Notes: generated from the sequence alone by a model not told the origin. Shown: positions 29,766-37,724, counted from the stretch's first letter. The stretch: DNA of 39,614 nucleotides from Candidatus Woesearchaeota archaeon (GCA_002687275.1 NYZT01000007.1:1-39614), one strand, 5' to 3'. Program-made: numbers and translations.

Positions 29766-32639
29766 ATGACCCAGCATCAGACGCCTTTTGCAGTAACCGC
29801 GCTGGTCAGTCTTGTCGCGCTGGCAGGTCTGTACAGCCTGGTAAACCCTGTTCCTACGGGCTTGCAAGGCTTAGACTTGGATCTGGACTTGGACCTGGAT
29901 TTAGACCTGGATTTAGACCTAGACTCAGAACTAGCAGGGACAAAGGCTGACACGGACTCGTGTACGCTGACTGCTGCAGACTGCCCAGAACTGTGCGCCA
30001 TGTGCGATTCAGAATCAACAGGAGGTGGCTGTGTCAGTGGAGTGGATGCTGGCTCTTGCTCTTGTAAGCAACCTCCGCTCTGTATTCCTAAAGTCAAAGA
30101 TCAGGTTGATCTCAACAAGGAAGTCCTTATCACGAAAAAGACCGAGACTAAAGAAAAAGCGATGCCGCCGCCTTACGAAGACTGCAACACGTGCAACGCG
30201 TGCGGACCGGGCATGGAAGGAGGAGGGTGTTCGAGATTTGATCCCGTGGCTCAAGCGTGTACGATTCCTCCACCTTGCGTTCCTTCACGATGCGGCCTGA
30301 CCGATCGCGACTGCCCTGCCTACTGTCAAGACTGCCCTCCAGGATTCATGAGTGGCGGTTGTGTCAAAGGCGTGGACAAGCGAACGTGTGCGTGTAAAGA
30401 ACCCTCACCATGCTTTGACGAGAGAACAAAAGAAGAAAAGCGGTGCAGGCCTGCAGGAGGCATCTGGCGACGATTTATTGATGACTGCACAGACACGTGT
30501 GACCATGCTCAAGGGCTGCGAACCGGTTGTGCGTTTGGTATAACAAAAGGTTGCGATTGTGGCAGGAACAAGTGCTGGACAGGCTTCCAGTGCGAGCCTA
30601 ACGGCATGCCCAAGAAATCAACCATCCCGTGCAACGATGACCGAGACTGCCCAGTATTATCCTGCGTGCAAGCTCCCTGCCCCTTCCACGTGTGCAGAAA
30701 CGGGTATTGTGAGGTCACCAACAGACCGCTAGACCCTCCTAAGAATGCGTGTGAACGTGAAGGGTACAAGTGTACCTCGCCGATAAGAGGTTGCGGCCAT
30801 TACGGGTCGTACACGCTAGCCTGTGGTGGCGGCGCCCAGTGCTGTGAAGACATCCCCCGATGCGGAGACGGCGTGTGCTTCCGGCATGACACGCCGGGCT
30901 ATGGCGAGGACTCTGAAAAATGTCCACAGGACTGCCCATACATCCATCCAAAGAGACAATTCACGATAAAGGGAAAGATATTCTCTGCAGAGACAGCCAA
31001 GCCACTCTCTGGCGTCACCATCTTCACTAAGAGCATAGACGGAAGATCCGTTGATCCTATCAAAACCAAATCTGATGGGTCCTTCTCCTATATGGTGGAC
31101 GAGCTGACCATGATGCACCTGTCTTCCCGTTGCCTGGACCAGATTGCCGTGCACTTCAGCGGAGACAAGGCGGAGTGGAACGATGGTCTGTGCATGAACG
31201 ACGGACACACCGTCCATTCTGATAATGAGTTTGACCTGGGCTCGATCAACGTGCGACAGGCCACAAGCATCGGCCTGTACACTGACGAGCCGGCTTCCTT
31301 TGAGATCAACGTGGATCCGAACGCAGAGTGTTCTGATCGGGGAGGGGCAGGCAATGGAAGAAAGAAGAACGTGCACCGCCTCAACCAAGTTATTCTTCCT
31401 GGCCGCGACATCCGGCTACAGTTGCGTACTGCTGACGACGAGCGCGTGAAAAGCCCGGTGTACTCGGTTCCCCGTGATATTGGTTGCAACCAACTTTCTG
31501 CAAGCTACATCCTGGACGTGTGGACCTTTGACATCTGCGGCAACAACCAGTGTGGGGCTGGCGAAGATCGCATCTGTCCGGAGGATTGTGAAATGGAGAT
31601 AGTCCTCCCTGTTGAGACTAAGAGGCCGCCCTCACCCCTAAATCACGTGCTGGATCGCATCATTCAAAATCCTGCAGAGTACAAGATCATCCTGCCATCG
31701 GGAACAGGCATGACCTCGGTCATCAAAGCCGCCTCTGACGTGGCTGCCCAGCTAGACATCGTCAACACCGCGATGGACACGGACAAAACGCCCAATATTG
31801 AGAACACCGCAATCGTGCTCAGCGTGTATGACAAGAAAAATCACGAAGCATCTAACAAGCTAGCAAAACTGTCTTTGACCGGAAACAGGCTGACGGCAGA
31901 CGTCCAAAAGGTGGTTGTGGAATTGCTGGACAAGGGCAGAACCGTGGTGTACGGGGACAATCATGACAATCTGGTGGTGCTAGCCTCAAGCACGTCTCGA
32001 CTTGCCTCTGTGGTGAGGAAACTCTCTCCCTTAATCAGAAACAAGAATTATCCAGGAAGCGCGATAGAGCTCAAAGGTAGCAAGTTTGTACCTATAGAGA
32101 TCGTTGAAGAAGCAGAAGAGGAAGAAGAGGCAGACGATGACGTGGATGATCCTGTGGACCCTCAGTTCATTCTTGACTTTGTAAAGAAGGCCATCAAAGA
32201 AAAGTATCCTGTTGTTATTGGCAGCAAGGCGTCTTCTGCTGACAACATCGCAGCCATTGACATTCGCGGCAAGTTCAAGCTTCCGCTAAAAACAGACGCT
32301 AGTTTCATCACAAAAAATCCCGGCATTCTCCTGGGCGGACCTTGTAGTAACCGTGCCACAGCTAACGTGGCCGACCTCCCCTTCCGTGGTGGCAGGGCGC
32401 ATGCCGACTGTGCCAAGGACTTCAAGGCAGACCTGAGAGTTATAATCTTGAAGGATAATCACTTGGTTATCATGGGTACTACTGCGTTTGACACGAGGAT
32501 GGCTGCAAAGGCAGCGGTCTCTGACGAGACCACGATTAAAGATGTTTTCGCTACGTCAGATAGTGTCCTCGTAACGGGTACAAGCTTTGACGATCTTGCT
32601 GTGGTTGACGTGGCAAGCATGTTCGCTAGTCAACCGTAA
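29766..32639 (+). CDS. Giant Cys-rich surface protein with S-layer-like C-terminus (957 residues)
   Basis: An exported protein: N-terminal hydrophobic helix (about 9-27), then nine Leu-Asp pairs (about 36-53), then Cys-rich segments (about 65-400) including C-x-DDRDCP, CGDGVC with CPQDCP, and GxCVxGVD repeats. Residues about 400-455 (FTIKGKIFSAETAKPLSGVT and SDGSFSYMV) fit a carboxypeptidase-regulatory-like beta domain. A second CGNNQC/CPEDC motif follows at about 595-615. The C-terminal third has S-layer character: a strongly acidic stretch, then ILLGGPCSNRATANV and a TAFDTRMAAKAAV ending, matching the C-terminal pattern of the S-layer protein at 2-1696. It may be built into the lattice as a projecting adhesin (inference). 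Confidence 0.75.
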   Translation: MTQHQTPFAVTALVSLVALAGLYSLVNPVPTGLQGLDLDLDLDLDLDLDLDLDSELAGTKADTDSCTLTAADCPELCAMCDSESTGGGCVSGVDAGSCSCKQPPLCIPKVKDQVDLNKEVLITKKTETKEKAMPPPYEDCNTCNACGPGMEGGGCSRFDPVAQACTIPPPCVPSRCGLTDRDCPAYCQDCPPGFMSGGCVKGVDKRTCACKEPSPCFDERTKEEKRCRPAGGIWRRFIDDCTDTCDHAQGLRTGCAFGITKGCDCGRNKCWTGFQCEPNGMPKKSTIPCNDDRDCPVLSCVQAPCPFHVCRNGYCEVTNRPLDPPKNACEREGYKCTSPIRGCGHYGSYTLACGGGAQCCEDIPRCGDGVCFRHDTPGYGEDSEKCPQDCPYIHPKRQFTIKGKIFSAETAKPLSGVTIFTKSIDGRSVDPIKTKSDGSFSYMVDELTMMHLSSRCLDQIAVHFSGDKAEWNDGLCMNDGHTVHSDNEFDLGSINVRQATSIGLYTDEPASFEINVDPNAECSDRGGAGNGRKKNVHRLNQVILPGRDIRLQLRTADDERVKSPVYSVPRDIGCNQLSASYILDVWTFDICGNNQCGAGEDRICPEDCEMEIVLPVETKRPPSPLNHVLDRIIQNPAEYKIILPSGTGMTSVIKAASDVAAQLDIVNTAMDTDKTPNIENTAIVLSVYDKKNHEASNKLAKLSLTGNRLTADVQKVVVELLDKGRTVVYGDNHDNLVVLASSTSRLASVVRKLSPLIRNKNYPGSAIELKGSKFVPIEIVEEAEEEEEADDDVDDPVDPQFILDFVKKAIKEKYPVVIGSKASSADNIAAIDIRGKFKLPLKTDASFITKNPGILLGGPCSNRATANVADLPFRGGRAHADCAKDFKADLRVIILKDNHLVIMGTTAFDTRMAAKAAVSDETTIKDVFATSDSVLVTGTSFDDLAVVDVASMFASQP
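29871..29924 (+). repeat. (Leu-Asp)9 coding repeat
   Basis: Nine consecutive TTR/CTN-GAY hexamers encode alternating Leu and Asp directly after the membrane anchor. Codons vary among copies (TTA, TTG, CTG, CTA; GAC, GAT), indicating selection on protein sequence rather than very recent slippage. Confidence 0.9.
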
Positions 32640-32901
32640 ACAGTTCGCTGTCTCTCTGTACGTTCAGAAATCCTAGTCTAGCACCGCAGTCCAGCCAGCC
32701 GTGTGCGTAGTTCAGGGCTGCGAACGCGTTAACGATGTCGTCTTTGTCTTTGAACCATTGCGCGTCGTCAACATAGCGTGCCGCCATGTCTAGAATGATC
32801 TTGCTCTCTTTGTTTTTTTCAGAATGGGTCTTGGCTTTGGCCAGGGCTGCGCGAGTTACTTGGAAATACTTGTCAAGTTTTTCTTGGGTTATCTCATGCA
32901 T
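32626..32901 (-). CDS. DUF357 family protein
   Basis: A 91-residue archaeal helical protein of the DUF357 family, function unknown. The signature ILDMAARYVDDAQWF and NAFAALNYAHGWLDCGARLG is fully present. The frame runs to a TTG at 32913, but the ATG at 32901 (MHEITQEKLDKYF) fits the family start and overlaps the 3' end of the Rpo6 gene by 8 bases. It ends the superoperon, and its 3' end overlaps that of the giant surface gene by 14 bases. Confidence 0.85.
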   Translation of the reverse strand: MHEITQEKLDKYFQVTRAALAKAKTHSEKNKESKIILDMAARYVDDAQWFKDKDDIVNAFAALNYAHGWLDCGARLGFLNVQRDSELFTVD

Positions 32902-33073
32902 GCCGTACTGCAATAGGAAGCACGCCTTTTTCGTTTTCGGCTAGCGCTATCTTGATAGGGTTGAAAGCCATGCTTTCGAGTTCCTTGTCAGACAGTTTGA
33001 CAAGGAAGGGTGCGCCCATTGCTATCTGTAAGGCTCGACTTCCTATGATGCGTGCGAGTTCGTACTTGTTCAT
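32894..33073 (-). CDS. rpoK: DNA-directed RNA polymerase subunit Rpo6 (RpoK)
   Basis: The archaeal equivalent of RPB6 and bacterial omega, which stabilises the largest subunit. The 59-residue product carries the family core YELARIIGSRALQIAMGAP, a short loop, then NPIKIALAENEKGVLPIAVR. The length is normal for archaea with little N-terminal extension. The ATG overlaps the rrp42 stop (ATGA), and the DUF357 start lies within its last codons. Its position behind the exosome genes makes it part of the superoperon. Confidence 0.93.
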   Translation of the reverse strand: MNKYELARIIGSRALQIAMGAPFLVKLSDKELESMAFNPIKIALAENEKGVLPIAVRHA

Positions 33074-33831
33074 AGTGCTTTTCTCAGTTCTGGTGCTTTC
33101 TTGAGTGCAATGCCTACCATGGTGTCAACGTCCTGTGGTGTCAGGGGTCCGGGACCGCCTTTTTGGAGCGCCACCACGGTGTTCTCTCTTGTAACCGAGA
33201 TGGTTAGGCGCGAGTCTGCGAACTGTTGTTCTTGTATGGTTGGGTCCACGAATAGGTGTGGTCCTACTTTGTACACCGTCACGGGTAGCGGGTCTCTGTC
33301 TATAGGGATGCCTTTGTCTGATTTTTTGTCGTAGTTGACCACGCCGTCCTCGAGTTCTGGGAACTTTGCGTTTTGCAAGGCTGCCATGCTGCCGAGTCCG
33401 ATGGCGTCAAACATGCCGCCATCATCGTTCACCGTGCACGCGTCTACCATGACGTTCCATACGAGTTCGCCCTTTTCCACGCAGAGGTTCTTGACGTCGA
33501 TGGATTTGCTTTCGCGAATGCCTCGGTCGGTGACTCTGGATAGTTCGATGCCTTCCTCTGTTGGTGGGCCAGGTTCGTGCCTATCTCCGGATAGGGGTAG
33601 TAACTCGACGTTCACCATAAGATTTCCTTCTTCTGGTGTGTCAGAGTATGGCTTTTCGCAGCCCATTTTCACGCCTACGATGACATCGGTTTTTCCGATG
33701 GTGACGCGAGCGCTGCCTTCAGCGCTGTGGGATACGTCTTTTTCTACTTTGATTGGTCTGTACTCGTCTAGTTTGCGTCCGTCATAACGAACGCCTTTTG
33801 CGAGTGCTTTGAGTAAGTGTTCTCGGTTCAT
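33070..33831 (-). CDS. rrp42: Exosome subunit Rrp42
   Basis: The non-catalytic RNase PH-fold subunit that pairs with Rrp41 in the archaeal exosome ring. In 253 residues: GVRYDGRKLDEYRPIKVE, EGSARVTIGKTDVIVGVK, VELLPLSGDRHEPGPP and a C-terminal segment with LTISVTRENTVVALQKGG. It lacks the catalytic residues found in Rrp41, as expected. Its start overlaps the rrp41 stop and its stop overlaps the rpo6 start, both as ATGA. Confidence 0.95.
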   Translation of the reverse strand: MNREHLLKALAKGVRYDGRKLDEYRPIKVEKDVSHSAEGSARVTIGKTDVIVGVKMGCEKPYSDTPEEGNLMVNVELLPLSGDRHEPGPPTEEGIELSRVTDRGIRESKSIDVKNLCVEKGELVWNVMVDACTVNDDGGMFDAIGLGSMAALQNAKFPELEDGVVNYDKKSDKGIPIDRDPLPVTVYKVGPHLFVDPTIQEQQFADSRLTISVTRENTVVALQKGGPGPLTPQDVDTMVGIALKKAPELRKAL

Positions 33832-34538
33832 GCTGTCTCCTTAAAGCTTTCTTTGAGAGCTTGTTGTTGTACTTTGAAGATGTCTCCTGCCACTTTGGTT
33901 CCGAGCTCGATAATTTTCTTGAGCTCTTCTTGGGTTACCTCTCCATCTAGTTGTAGCAACGTGACCTCTCCGGTGGAGGGTACGATGGCGAGGGGGATGT
34001 CTGTGCTTCCGCCTTCTCCTTCGTAGGCCTCTTCGTCGTAGTTCACGTCTGCAACAATTTGGTTTCCTACCTTGCCTAGAGCGACTGATGCAACGAGATC
34101 TTTCATCTCGTAACCTGCATGCGCTAGTGCAATGGCTGCCGCGGTGATGCCTGCACACCTTGTGCCTGCGTCTGTTTGTGGCAGCTCAACATGGACTTCG
34201 ATCATTGCGTTAGGGAAGTCCGATAGATTGATGACTGGCCGTAAGGCTTTCTCCATGATCATGCTGATCTCTTTGCTTCTTCTTCCGCCGCCAGGACGTA
34301 CTCTGTCTCCGTGTCCGGAGAAGGGCATCATGTTGTAGTGGCAGCGTAACAATCCTTGGGTGGGGTCCTGCATGAATCGTGGTCGGACCTCTCTTGGGCC
34401 GCGTATTGCTGCGATGGCCACGGTGTTTCCGATCTTGAACATGGCGCTTCCTTGTGCGCTTGGCACGACGCCTACCTTGGCTTCCATTTTTCTTAGTTCT
34501 TCGAACTGTCGTCCGTCAAACCTTTTAGTGTAACTCAT
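33828..34538 (-). CDS. rrp41: Exosome catalytic subunit Rrp41
   Basis: The phosphorolytic RNase PH-fold subunit that degrades RNA from the 3' end and adds poly(A)-rich tails. In 236 residues: KRFDGRQFEELRKMEAKVGV, AAIRGPREVRPR, RRSKEISMIM with phosphate-binding Arg, QTDAGTRCAGITAA, and an active-site acidic region ADVNYDEEAYEGEGGSTDIP. The length is typical. It overlaps rrp4 upstream and rrp42 downstream by four bases each. Confidence 0.95.
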   Translation of the reverse strand: MSYTKRFDGRQFEELRKMEAKVGVVPSAQGSAMFKIGNTVAIAAIRGPREVRPRFMQDPTQGLLRCHYNMMPFSGHGDRVRPGGGRRSKEISMIMEKALRPVINLSDFPNAMIEVHVELPQTDAGTRCAGITAAAIALAHAGYEMKDLVASVALGKVGNQIVADVNYDEEAYEGEGGSTDIPLAIVPSTGEVTLLQLDGEVTQEELKKIIELGTKVAGDIFKVQQQALKESFKETA

Positions 34539-35209
34539 TTGAAACTCTCCTTGACTTTTTCTGTCAATCCTGGAAGGTGTGCCTTTTCCTCAATCATGCG
34601 AATGGCGCCTTCCACTTTTGGATCTTTTTCTGGGTCTGCTTTGATCCACACGAGACCGTTTTGGCCTACCTGGATGTCCGCGCCCGTCCCTTCTTTGATG
34701 AGGGAGATCATGCTGCCTTCCTTGCCTATGATTCTTGGCACTTTGGCAGGGTTGACTTTGATGACTCTGCCGCCTATTAGCTTTCGCAGGCCTGGTCCTT
34801 TCATGCTGACGTCGATGAGCTTCTGGCTGGTCACTTTGGTTATCTTGCAGATTACCCAGTCGTCAATGTCAAAGTATTGCTTGAGGTCTGCTCCTCTTGG
34901 GATGAAGTCAGAGGTTGCCTCTGCGAGTCCTAGCACGGCGCTGTATGCGCTGTTGGTATCTAGTCTCCATCCTGTCATGAGTATGTCTTTGACTCTTGCA
35001 ATGATGCGATCGTTAACTTGGTGTACGTAGGGTCCTGCCAGCGGTGTTAGCTTGATGACTTTTCCCTCGACGCCCATTAATCCTAGCCTTGCGGCTCTTA
35101 CGTTGTCTCCTTCTCTATATGTTCCGTTACCAGGGACAAAGCCCATGCCTGTTGCGAGGATCTCGCCAGGCACGACCACGTCTCTGTTTTTTACTGATAC
35201 TTTTTCCAT
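34535..35209 (-). CDS. rrp4: Exosome RNA-binding subunit Rrp4
   Basis: The cap protein that guides RNA into the exosome ring. The 224 residues hold an N-terminal domain (PGEILATGMGFVPGNGTYRE), an S1 domain (about 65-140, VHQVNDRIIARVKDI), and a KH domain (about 145-210) with PAKVPRIIGKEGSMISLI. All three domains are in the family order. The start lies two bases after the proteasome alpha stop; the stop overlaps the rrp41 ATG. Confidence 0.95.
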   Translation of the reverse strand: MEKVSVKNRDVVVPGEILATGMGFVPGNGTYREGDNVRAARLGLMGVEGKVIKLTPLAGPYVHQVNDRIIARVKDILMTGWRLDTNSAYSAVLGLAEATSDFIPRGADLKQYFDIDDWVICKITKVTSQKLIDVSMKGPGLRKLIGGRVIKVNPAKVPRIIGKEGSMISLIKEGTGADIQVGQNGLVWIKADPEKDPKVEGAIRMIEEKAHLPGLTEKVKESFK

Positions 35210-35211
35210 GG

Positions 35212-35940
35212 TTATTTCTTCTTCAGCGCCTTTTCTATGTCGTCAGGGCTGAGTTTGGTGAATTTTCTGTCACTTTTTCTTATGCATGCGGCTTCTATGC
35301 GCTCAAGGTTGAGTCGCTTTTCTAGGAGCTTGTTCAGAGCGCGCATTGCTATGCCAAGTCCTTCTTCGATGGTTATTTTTTCGTTGTACTCTTTTTGGAG
35401 TATCTCTTCGATTTCTGCTTCTCCCTCGCCAATCACTGTTGCTTTGTATTGGAAGAAGATGCCTGTGGGGTCTGTCTCGAACAGGCGTGCCTCGCCGTCT
35501 GGATCGACGCCACCTAGGATGACGCTTACGCCGAACGGTCTTAGGCCTCCACTCTGGGTGCAGATCTGCATGAGATTGCAGATTTCTTTAACCACAGACA
35601 CAGAATCAATTTCTGAGTCGAACTGGACGCGGTGTTGTTGCGCTTTGACCTGGGCTCGTTCGATGAGCACTCGTGCATCGCTGAGGATGCCTGATGCTGC
35701 CGCGCCTAGGTGTTCGTCTATCTCAAAGACCTTTTCTACGCTTTCGGGTATGACGAATTTGTCAACTATTCTTTTGTCTGCCACGAACAGGATGCCGTCA
35801 GAACAAACCATGCCTAGCGTGGTGCTTCCTTGCTTGACGGTTTTCTTTGCGTACTCTACTTGTAGGAGTCTGCCGTCTGGGCTGAACATGGTGATGGCAC
35901 GGTCGTACCCCATGAGTTGGTGTGGCATTGGTTGTTGCAT
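35212..35940 (-). CDS. psmA: Proteasome subunit alpha
   Basis: Forms the outer rings of the archaeal 20S proteasome. The 242-residue product begins MQQPMPHQLMGYDRAITMFS, followed by the alpha signature PDGRLLQVEYAKKTVKQGST; TTLGMVCSDGILFVADKR and RPFGVSVILGGVD are core strands. The frame runs to 36180, but that extension lies in the pop5 gene in another frame; the ATG at 35940 overlaps the pop5 stop by one base (TAATG). SBDS, often located between psmA and rrp4, is absent here. Confidence 0.95.
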   Translation of the reverse strand: MQQPMPHQLMGYDRAITMFSPDGRLLQVEYAKKTVKQGSTTLGMVCSDGILFVADKRIVDKFVIPESVEKVFEIDEHLGAAASGILSDARVLIERAQVKAQQHRVQFDSEIDSVSVVKEICNLMQICTQSGGLRPFGVSVILGGVDPDGEARLFETDPTGIFFQYKATVIGEGEAEIEEILQKEYNEKITIEEGLGIAMRALNKLLEKRLNLERIEAACIRKSDRKFTKLSPDDIEKALKKK

Positions 35941-36266
35941 TATAGGATCTCCTTCATGTTTTTGATCATTCCACTTGTTCTTATCGTGTTGATGGTGCTT
36001 GGTTGGTTGTTGATGCTTGTCACAAAGCTGGTGTCTGCTATGAGGTTGGTGACGTGTTTGTGACTCACGCGGAGTATGCCTTTCTGGCTTTTTTGGTTCC
36101 ATGCTGGCATGCTTAACTCTTGTCTTGCCAGTCCTTGGACTCCTTCTTGCTCCAACACTGATTGTTGGATGGCTTGCCATACTTGTTTTTGCTGTGCAGG
36201 CCTTCCTAGCACCTCAAAAGCAACGTAGCGCCTTTTGCTTCGTAACGTTGGTAACAACGGTTTCAT
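35940..36266 (-). CDS. rnp2: Ribonuclease P protein component 2 (Pop5)
   Basis: A protein subunit of archaeal RNase P, which matures tRNA 5' ends. The 108 residues start MKPLLPTLRSKRRYVAFEVL, the Pop5 opening, have GILRVSHKHVTNLIADTSFV in the middle and TINTIRTSGMIKNMKE at the end, all family features. It heads the superoperon. Its promoter and first codons lie in a repeat that recurs at 37563-37694; a minus-strand TATA (GGTTTTTAAATGAAC, 36331-36345) leaves a leader of about 45 bases. Confidence 0.88.
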   Translation of the reverse strand: MKPLLPTLRSKRRYVAFEVLGRPAQQKQVWQAIQQSVLEQEGVQGLARQELSMPAWNQKSQKGILRVSHKHVTNLIADTSFVTSINNQPSTINTIRTSGMIKNMKEIL

Positions 36267-36378
36267 AGTGTGTTACGAGAAAAAAGTCTTTTTCTGTCTC
36301 GCTTCTCTCTCTTCACTGAAAGAAACAGCGGTTCATTTAAAAACCTTACGTTCGGGGGTTTGTTTAAAAATAAGGGGC
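36234..36378. repeat. Direct repeat copy A (pop5 start and promoter)
   Basis: About 145 bases, closely matching 37563-37694 in the same orientation. It contains the first eleven pop5 codons, the leader with a stem AGAAAAA-AGTC-TTTTTCT, and an intact TATA box. Compared with copy B it carries two extra 9-base blocks (near 36247-36256 and 36301-36309) and several base changes. Confidence 0.9.
36331..36345 (-). promoter_or_regulatory. TATA box of the pop5-exosome superoperon
   Basis: Minus-strand GGTTTTTAAATGAAC. The matching place in repeat copy B (37641-37656) reads GGTTCTTAGATGAACC, which no longer fits a TATA box. Confidence 0.5.
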
Positions 36379-36483
36379 AAACGCCTGTACAAAGGACTAA
36401 CCTATCTGTTGGCGAAATACCAACTCTTAACACTCATAAAAAAGATATATTCTGAAGACTAAATGGGGTTGAATTTAGGAAGA

Positions 36484-36495
36484 TTTAAATATAAG
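36484..36495 (+). promoter_or_regulatory. TATA box for the (DPxP)-repeat surface protein
   Basis: TTTAAATATAAG is centred 27 bases before the ATG at 36517, which selects that start over the in-frame ATG at 36463. Confidence 0.5.
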
Positions 36496-36516
36496 TTTTT
36501 TTTAAGAAACACGTTT

Positions 36517-37557
36517 ATGACAAAAGAAAATAGTTTTATGGTTATCGCTGTTGTTTTTATTGTAGGTGTTGCCATAGGCGCAGGTCTTAATGGTGGTGGT
36601 TTTGTTGGTAATGTAGGATCTGCTCTTCCTACTACTGATCCTATACCCGATCCTTTGCCGGATCCTATACCTGATCCTATACCTGACCCTGTGCCTGACC
36701 CAGTACCGGACCCTGTACCCGATCCTATACCTGATCCTGTACCTGAAGGGGATTCAACAAATCAAGTTGGCGATCCTCAACTTTGTCTAGAAGGAGAATA
36801 TGAGGTCATGCGAGATGGAATTGTAGAAAAATGTTTTTCTGGTTTTGCAAGCCTCCAAGAGTATGTTGAGGCTGAATCTCCTAGATTACAATTTTGTAAC
36901 GGCGCTGATCCCGACGCTAACCTTGGTTACGAATCATACTGGGTGTATCAACAAGCTGGAGGCACTCTTAACCAGGGAAATATATGTGTAAAATCTTCAG
37001 AAAGAACGTGTAACAACGATGGCGTATGTGCAAAATTCGAAGGAACTGAAAATGCGGCTAGTTGTCCAAATGATTGTAAGTTATCATGTGTAGAACATGA
37101 AGTAAAGGCATCCTGTGAAGATTATGGAAATGGAAATCCTTGTAGTGATCCATCAACACGAGGTAATTGTACAACTACCGACAAATATGGAATTGGTGGT
37201 GAAGAATGCTGTATAATGCAACCACATTGTGGGGATGGAGACTGTAATAGTGCAAATAATGTAGAAAGTGAATATTCTTGTCCGGACGATTGCCCTCGTG
37301 TTCGTAGAGAAAAATGTAATTCTCCCTTAGGGGATCGTCAGTGGGATTATTTATGCACGTCTGGACAAGAACTCTGTGATTGCTACTCTTTATCAGAGGT
37401 GCAGGCTATAATTCAGGGATCACCAAGTCTAAAGACAGCTAATTTTCCTTATGAAGGGACGTGTGATGAGACGACTACCCTTGACATCCCTGGTTTGCCT
37501 TCGAGTAGGTACAATATGAAATGTGTTGACTACGCAAAGGTATTAGCTATTCAGTAA
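36517..37557 (+). CDS. Cys-rich surface protein with (Asp-Pro-x-Pro) repeats, in AT-rich cassette
   Basis: A 346-residue exported protein: anchor helix at about residues 8-25 (MVIAVVFIVGVAIGAG), nine Asp-Pro-x-Pro tetrapeptides as a rigid spacer (about 41-76), then Cys-rich segments including CNNDGVC with CPNDC and CGDGDC with CPDDCP, motifs also in the 957-residue protein. No enzyme domain is seen. Codons are A/T-ending, unlike the flanking genes, and the gene lies between two direct repeats, so it probably arrived by transfer. Function is likely surface attachment or variation (inference). Confidence 0.75.
   Translation: MTKENSFMVIAVVFIVGVAIGAGLNGGGFVGNVGSALPTTDPIPDPLPDPIPDPIPDPVPDPVPDPVPDPIPDPVPEGDSTNQVGDPQLCLEGEYEVMRDGIVEKCFSGFASLQEYVEAESPRLQFCNGADPDANLGYESYWVYQQAGGTLNQGNICVKSSERTCNNDGVCAKFEGTENAASCPNDCKLSCVEHEVKASCEDYGNGNPCSDPSTRGNCTTTDKYGIGGEECCIMQPHCGDGDCNSANNVESEYSCPDDCPRVRREKCNSPLGDRQWDYLCTSGQELCDCYSLSEVQAIIQGSPSLKTANFPYEGTCDETTTLDIPGLPSSRYNMKCVDYAKVLAIQ
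36637..36744 (+). repeat. Nine 12-base repeats coding Asp-Pro-x-Pro
   Basis: Consecutive GAY-CCN-RTN/TTG-CCN units, such as GATCCTATACCT, encode DPIP, DPLP or DPVP. Exact identity among some units points to slippage-prone DNA and possible length variation. Confidence 0.9.
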
Positions 37558-37562
37558 GTGAC

Positions 37563-37586
37563 TTTGCTTCGTAACGTCGGTTTCAT
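37563..37586 (-). pseudogene. Remnant of the pop5 5' end
   Basis: The minus strand from the ATG at 37586 reads MKPTLRSK, equal to the true Pop5 start except for a 3-codon deletion, then departs and stops at 37551. It is a non-functional stub left by the duplication or insertion. Confidence 0.7.
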
Positions 37587-37694
37587 AGTGTGTTAAGAGA
37601 AAAAAGTCTTTTTCTGTCTCTCTTCAATGAAAGAAACAGCGGTTCATCTAAGAACCTTACGTTCGGGGGTTTGTTTAAAAAGAAGAGGCGCAAG
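37563..37694. repeat. Direct repeat copy B
   Basis: The second copy of the pop5 upstream region, same orientation as 36234-36378. Blocks such as TTTCATAGTGTGTTA and ACCTTACGTTCGGGGGTTTG are identical. Its TATA site is degraded, and its pop5 start is orphaned. Confidence 0.9.
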
Positions 37695-37703
37695 GTTTTT
37701 ATG
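37694..37703 (+). promoter_or_regulatory. TATA box for the 37725 gene
   Basis: GGTTTTTATG is centred 26 bases before the ATG at 37725. Confidence 0.45.
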
Positions 37704-37724
37704 ATACGGGTTTATTGTAGAAGT

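Noticed and set aside
29777-30097. Minus-strand frame with Ser-Arg-Ser-Lys repeats resembling an SR protein
   Set aside because: The repeat is simply the reverse complement of the Leu-Asp coding repeat in the real surface gene.
35941-36180. N-terminal extension of the proteasome alpha frame
   Set aside because: Low-complexity His/Gln/Lys-rich sequence within pop5 in another frame; the proteasome family starts at MQQPMPHQLMGYDRAIT.
36270-36462. Plus-strand frames in repeat copy A, and the N-terminal extension at 37590 in copy B
   Set aside because: They arise from the promoter/leader repeat, are not preserved in frame between the copies, and lack promoters.
36637-36744. Possible CRISPR-like array of 12-base units
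   Set aside because: Units are contiguous, without spacers, and encode Asp-Pro-x-Pro in frame of a surface protein; it is a coding repeat.
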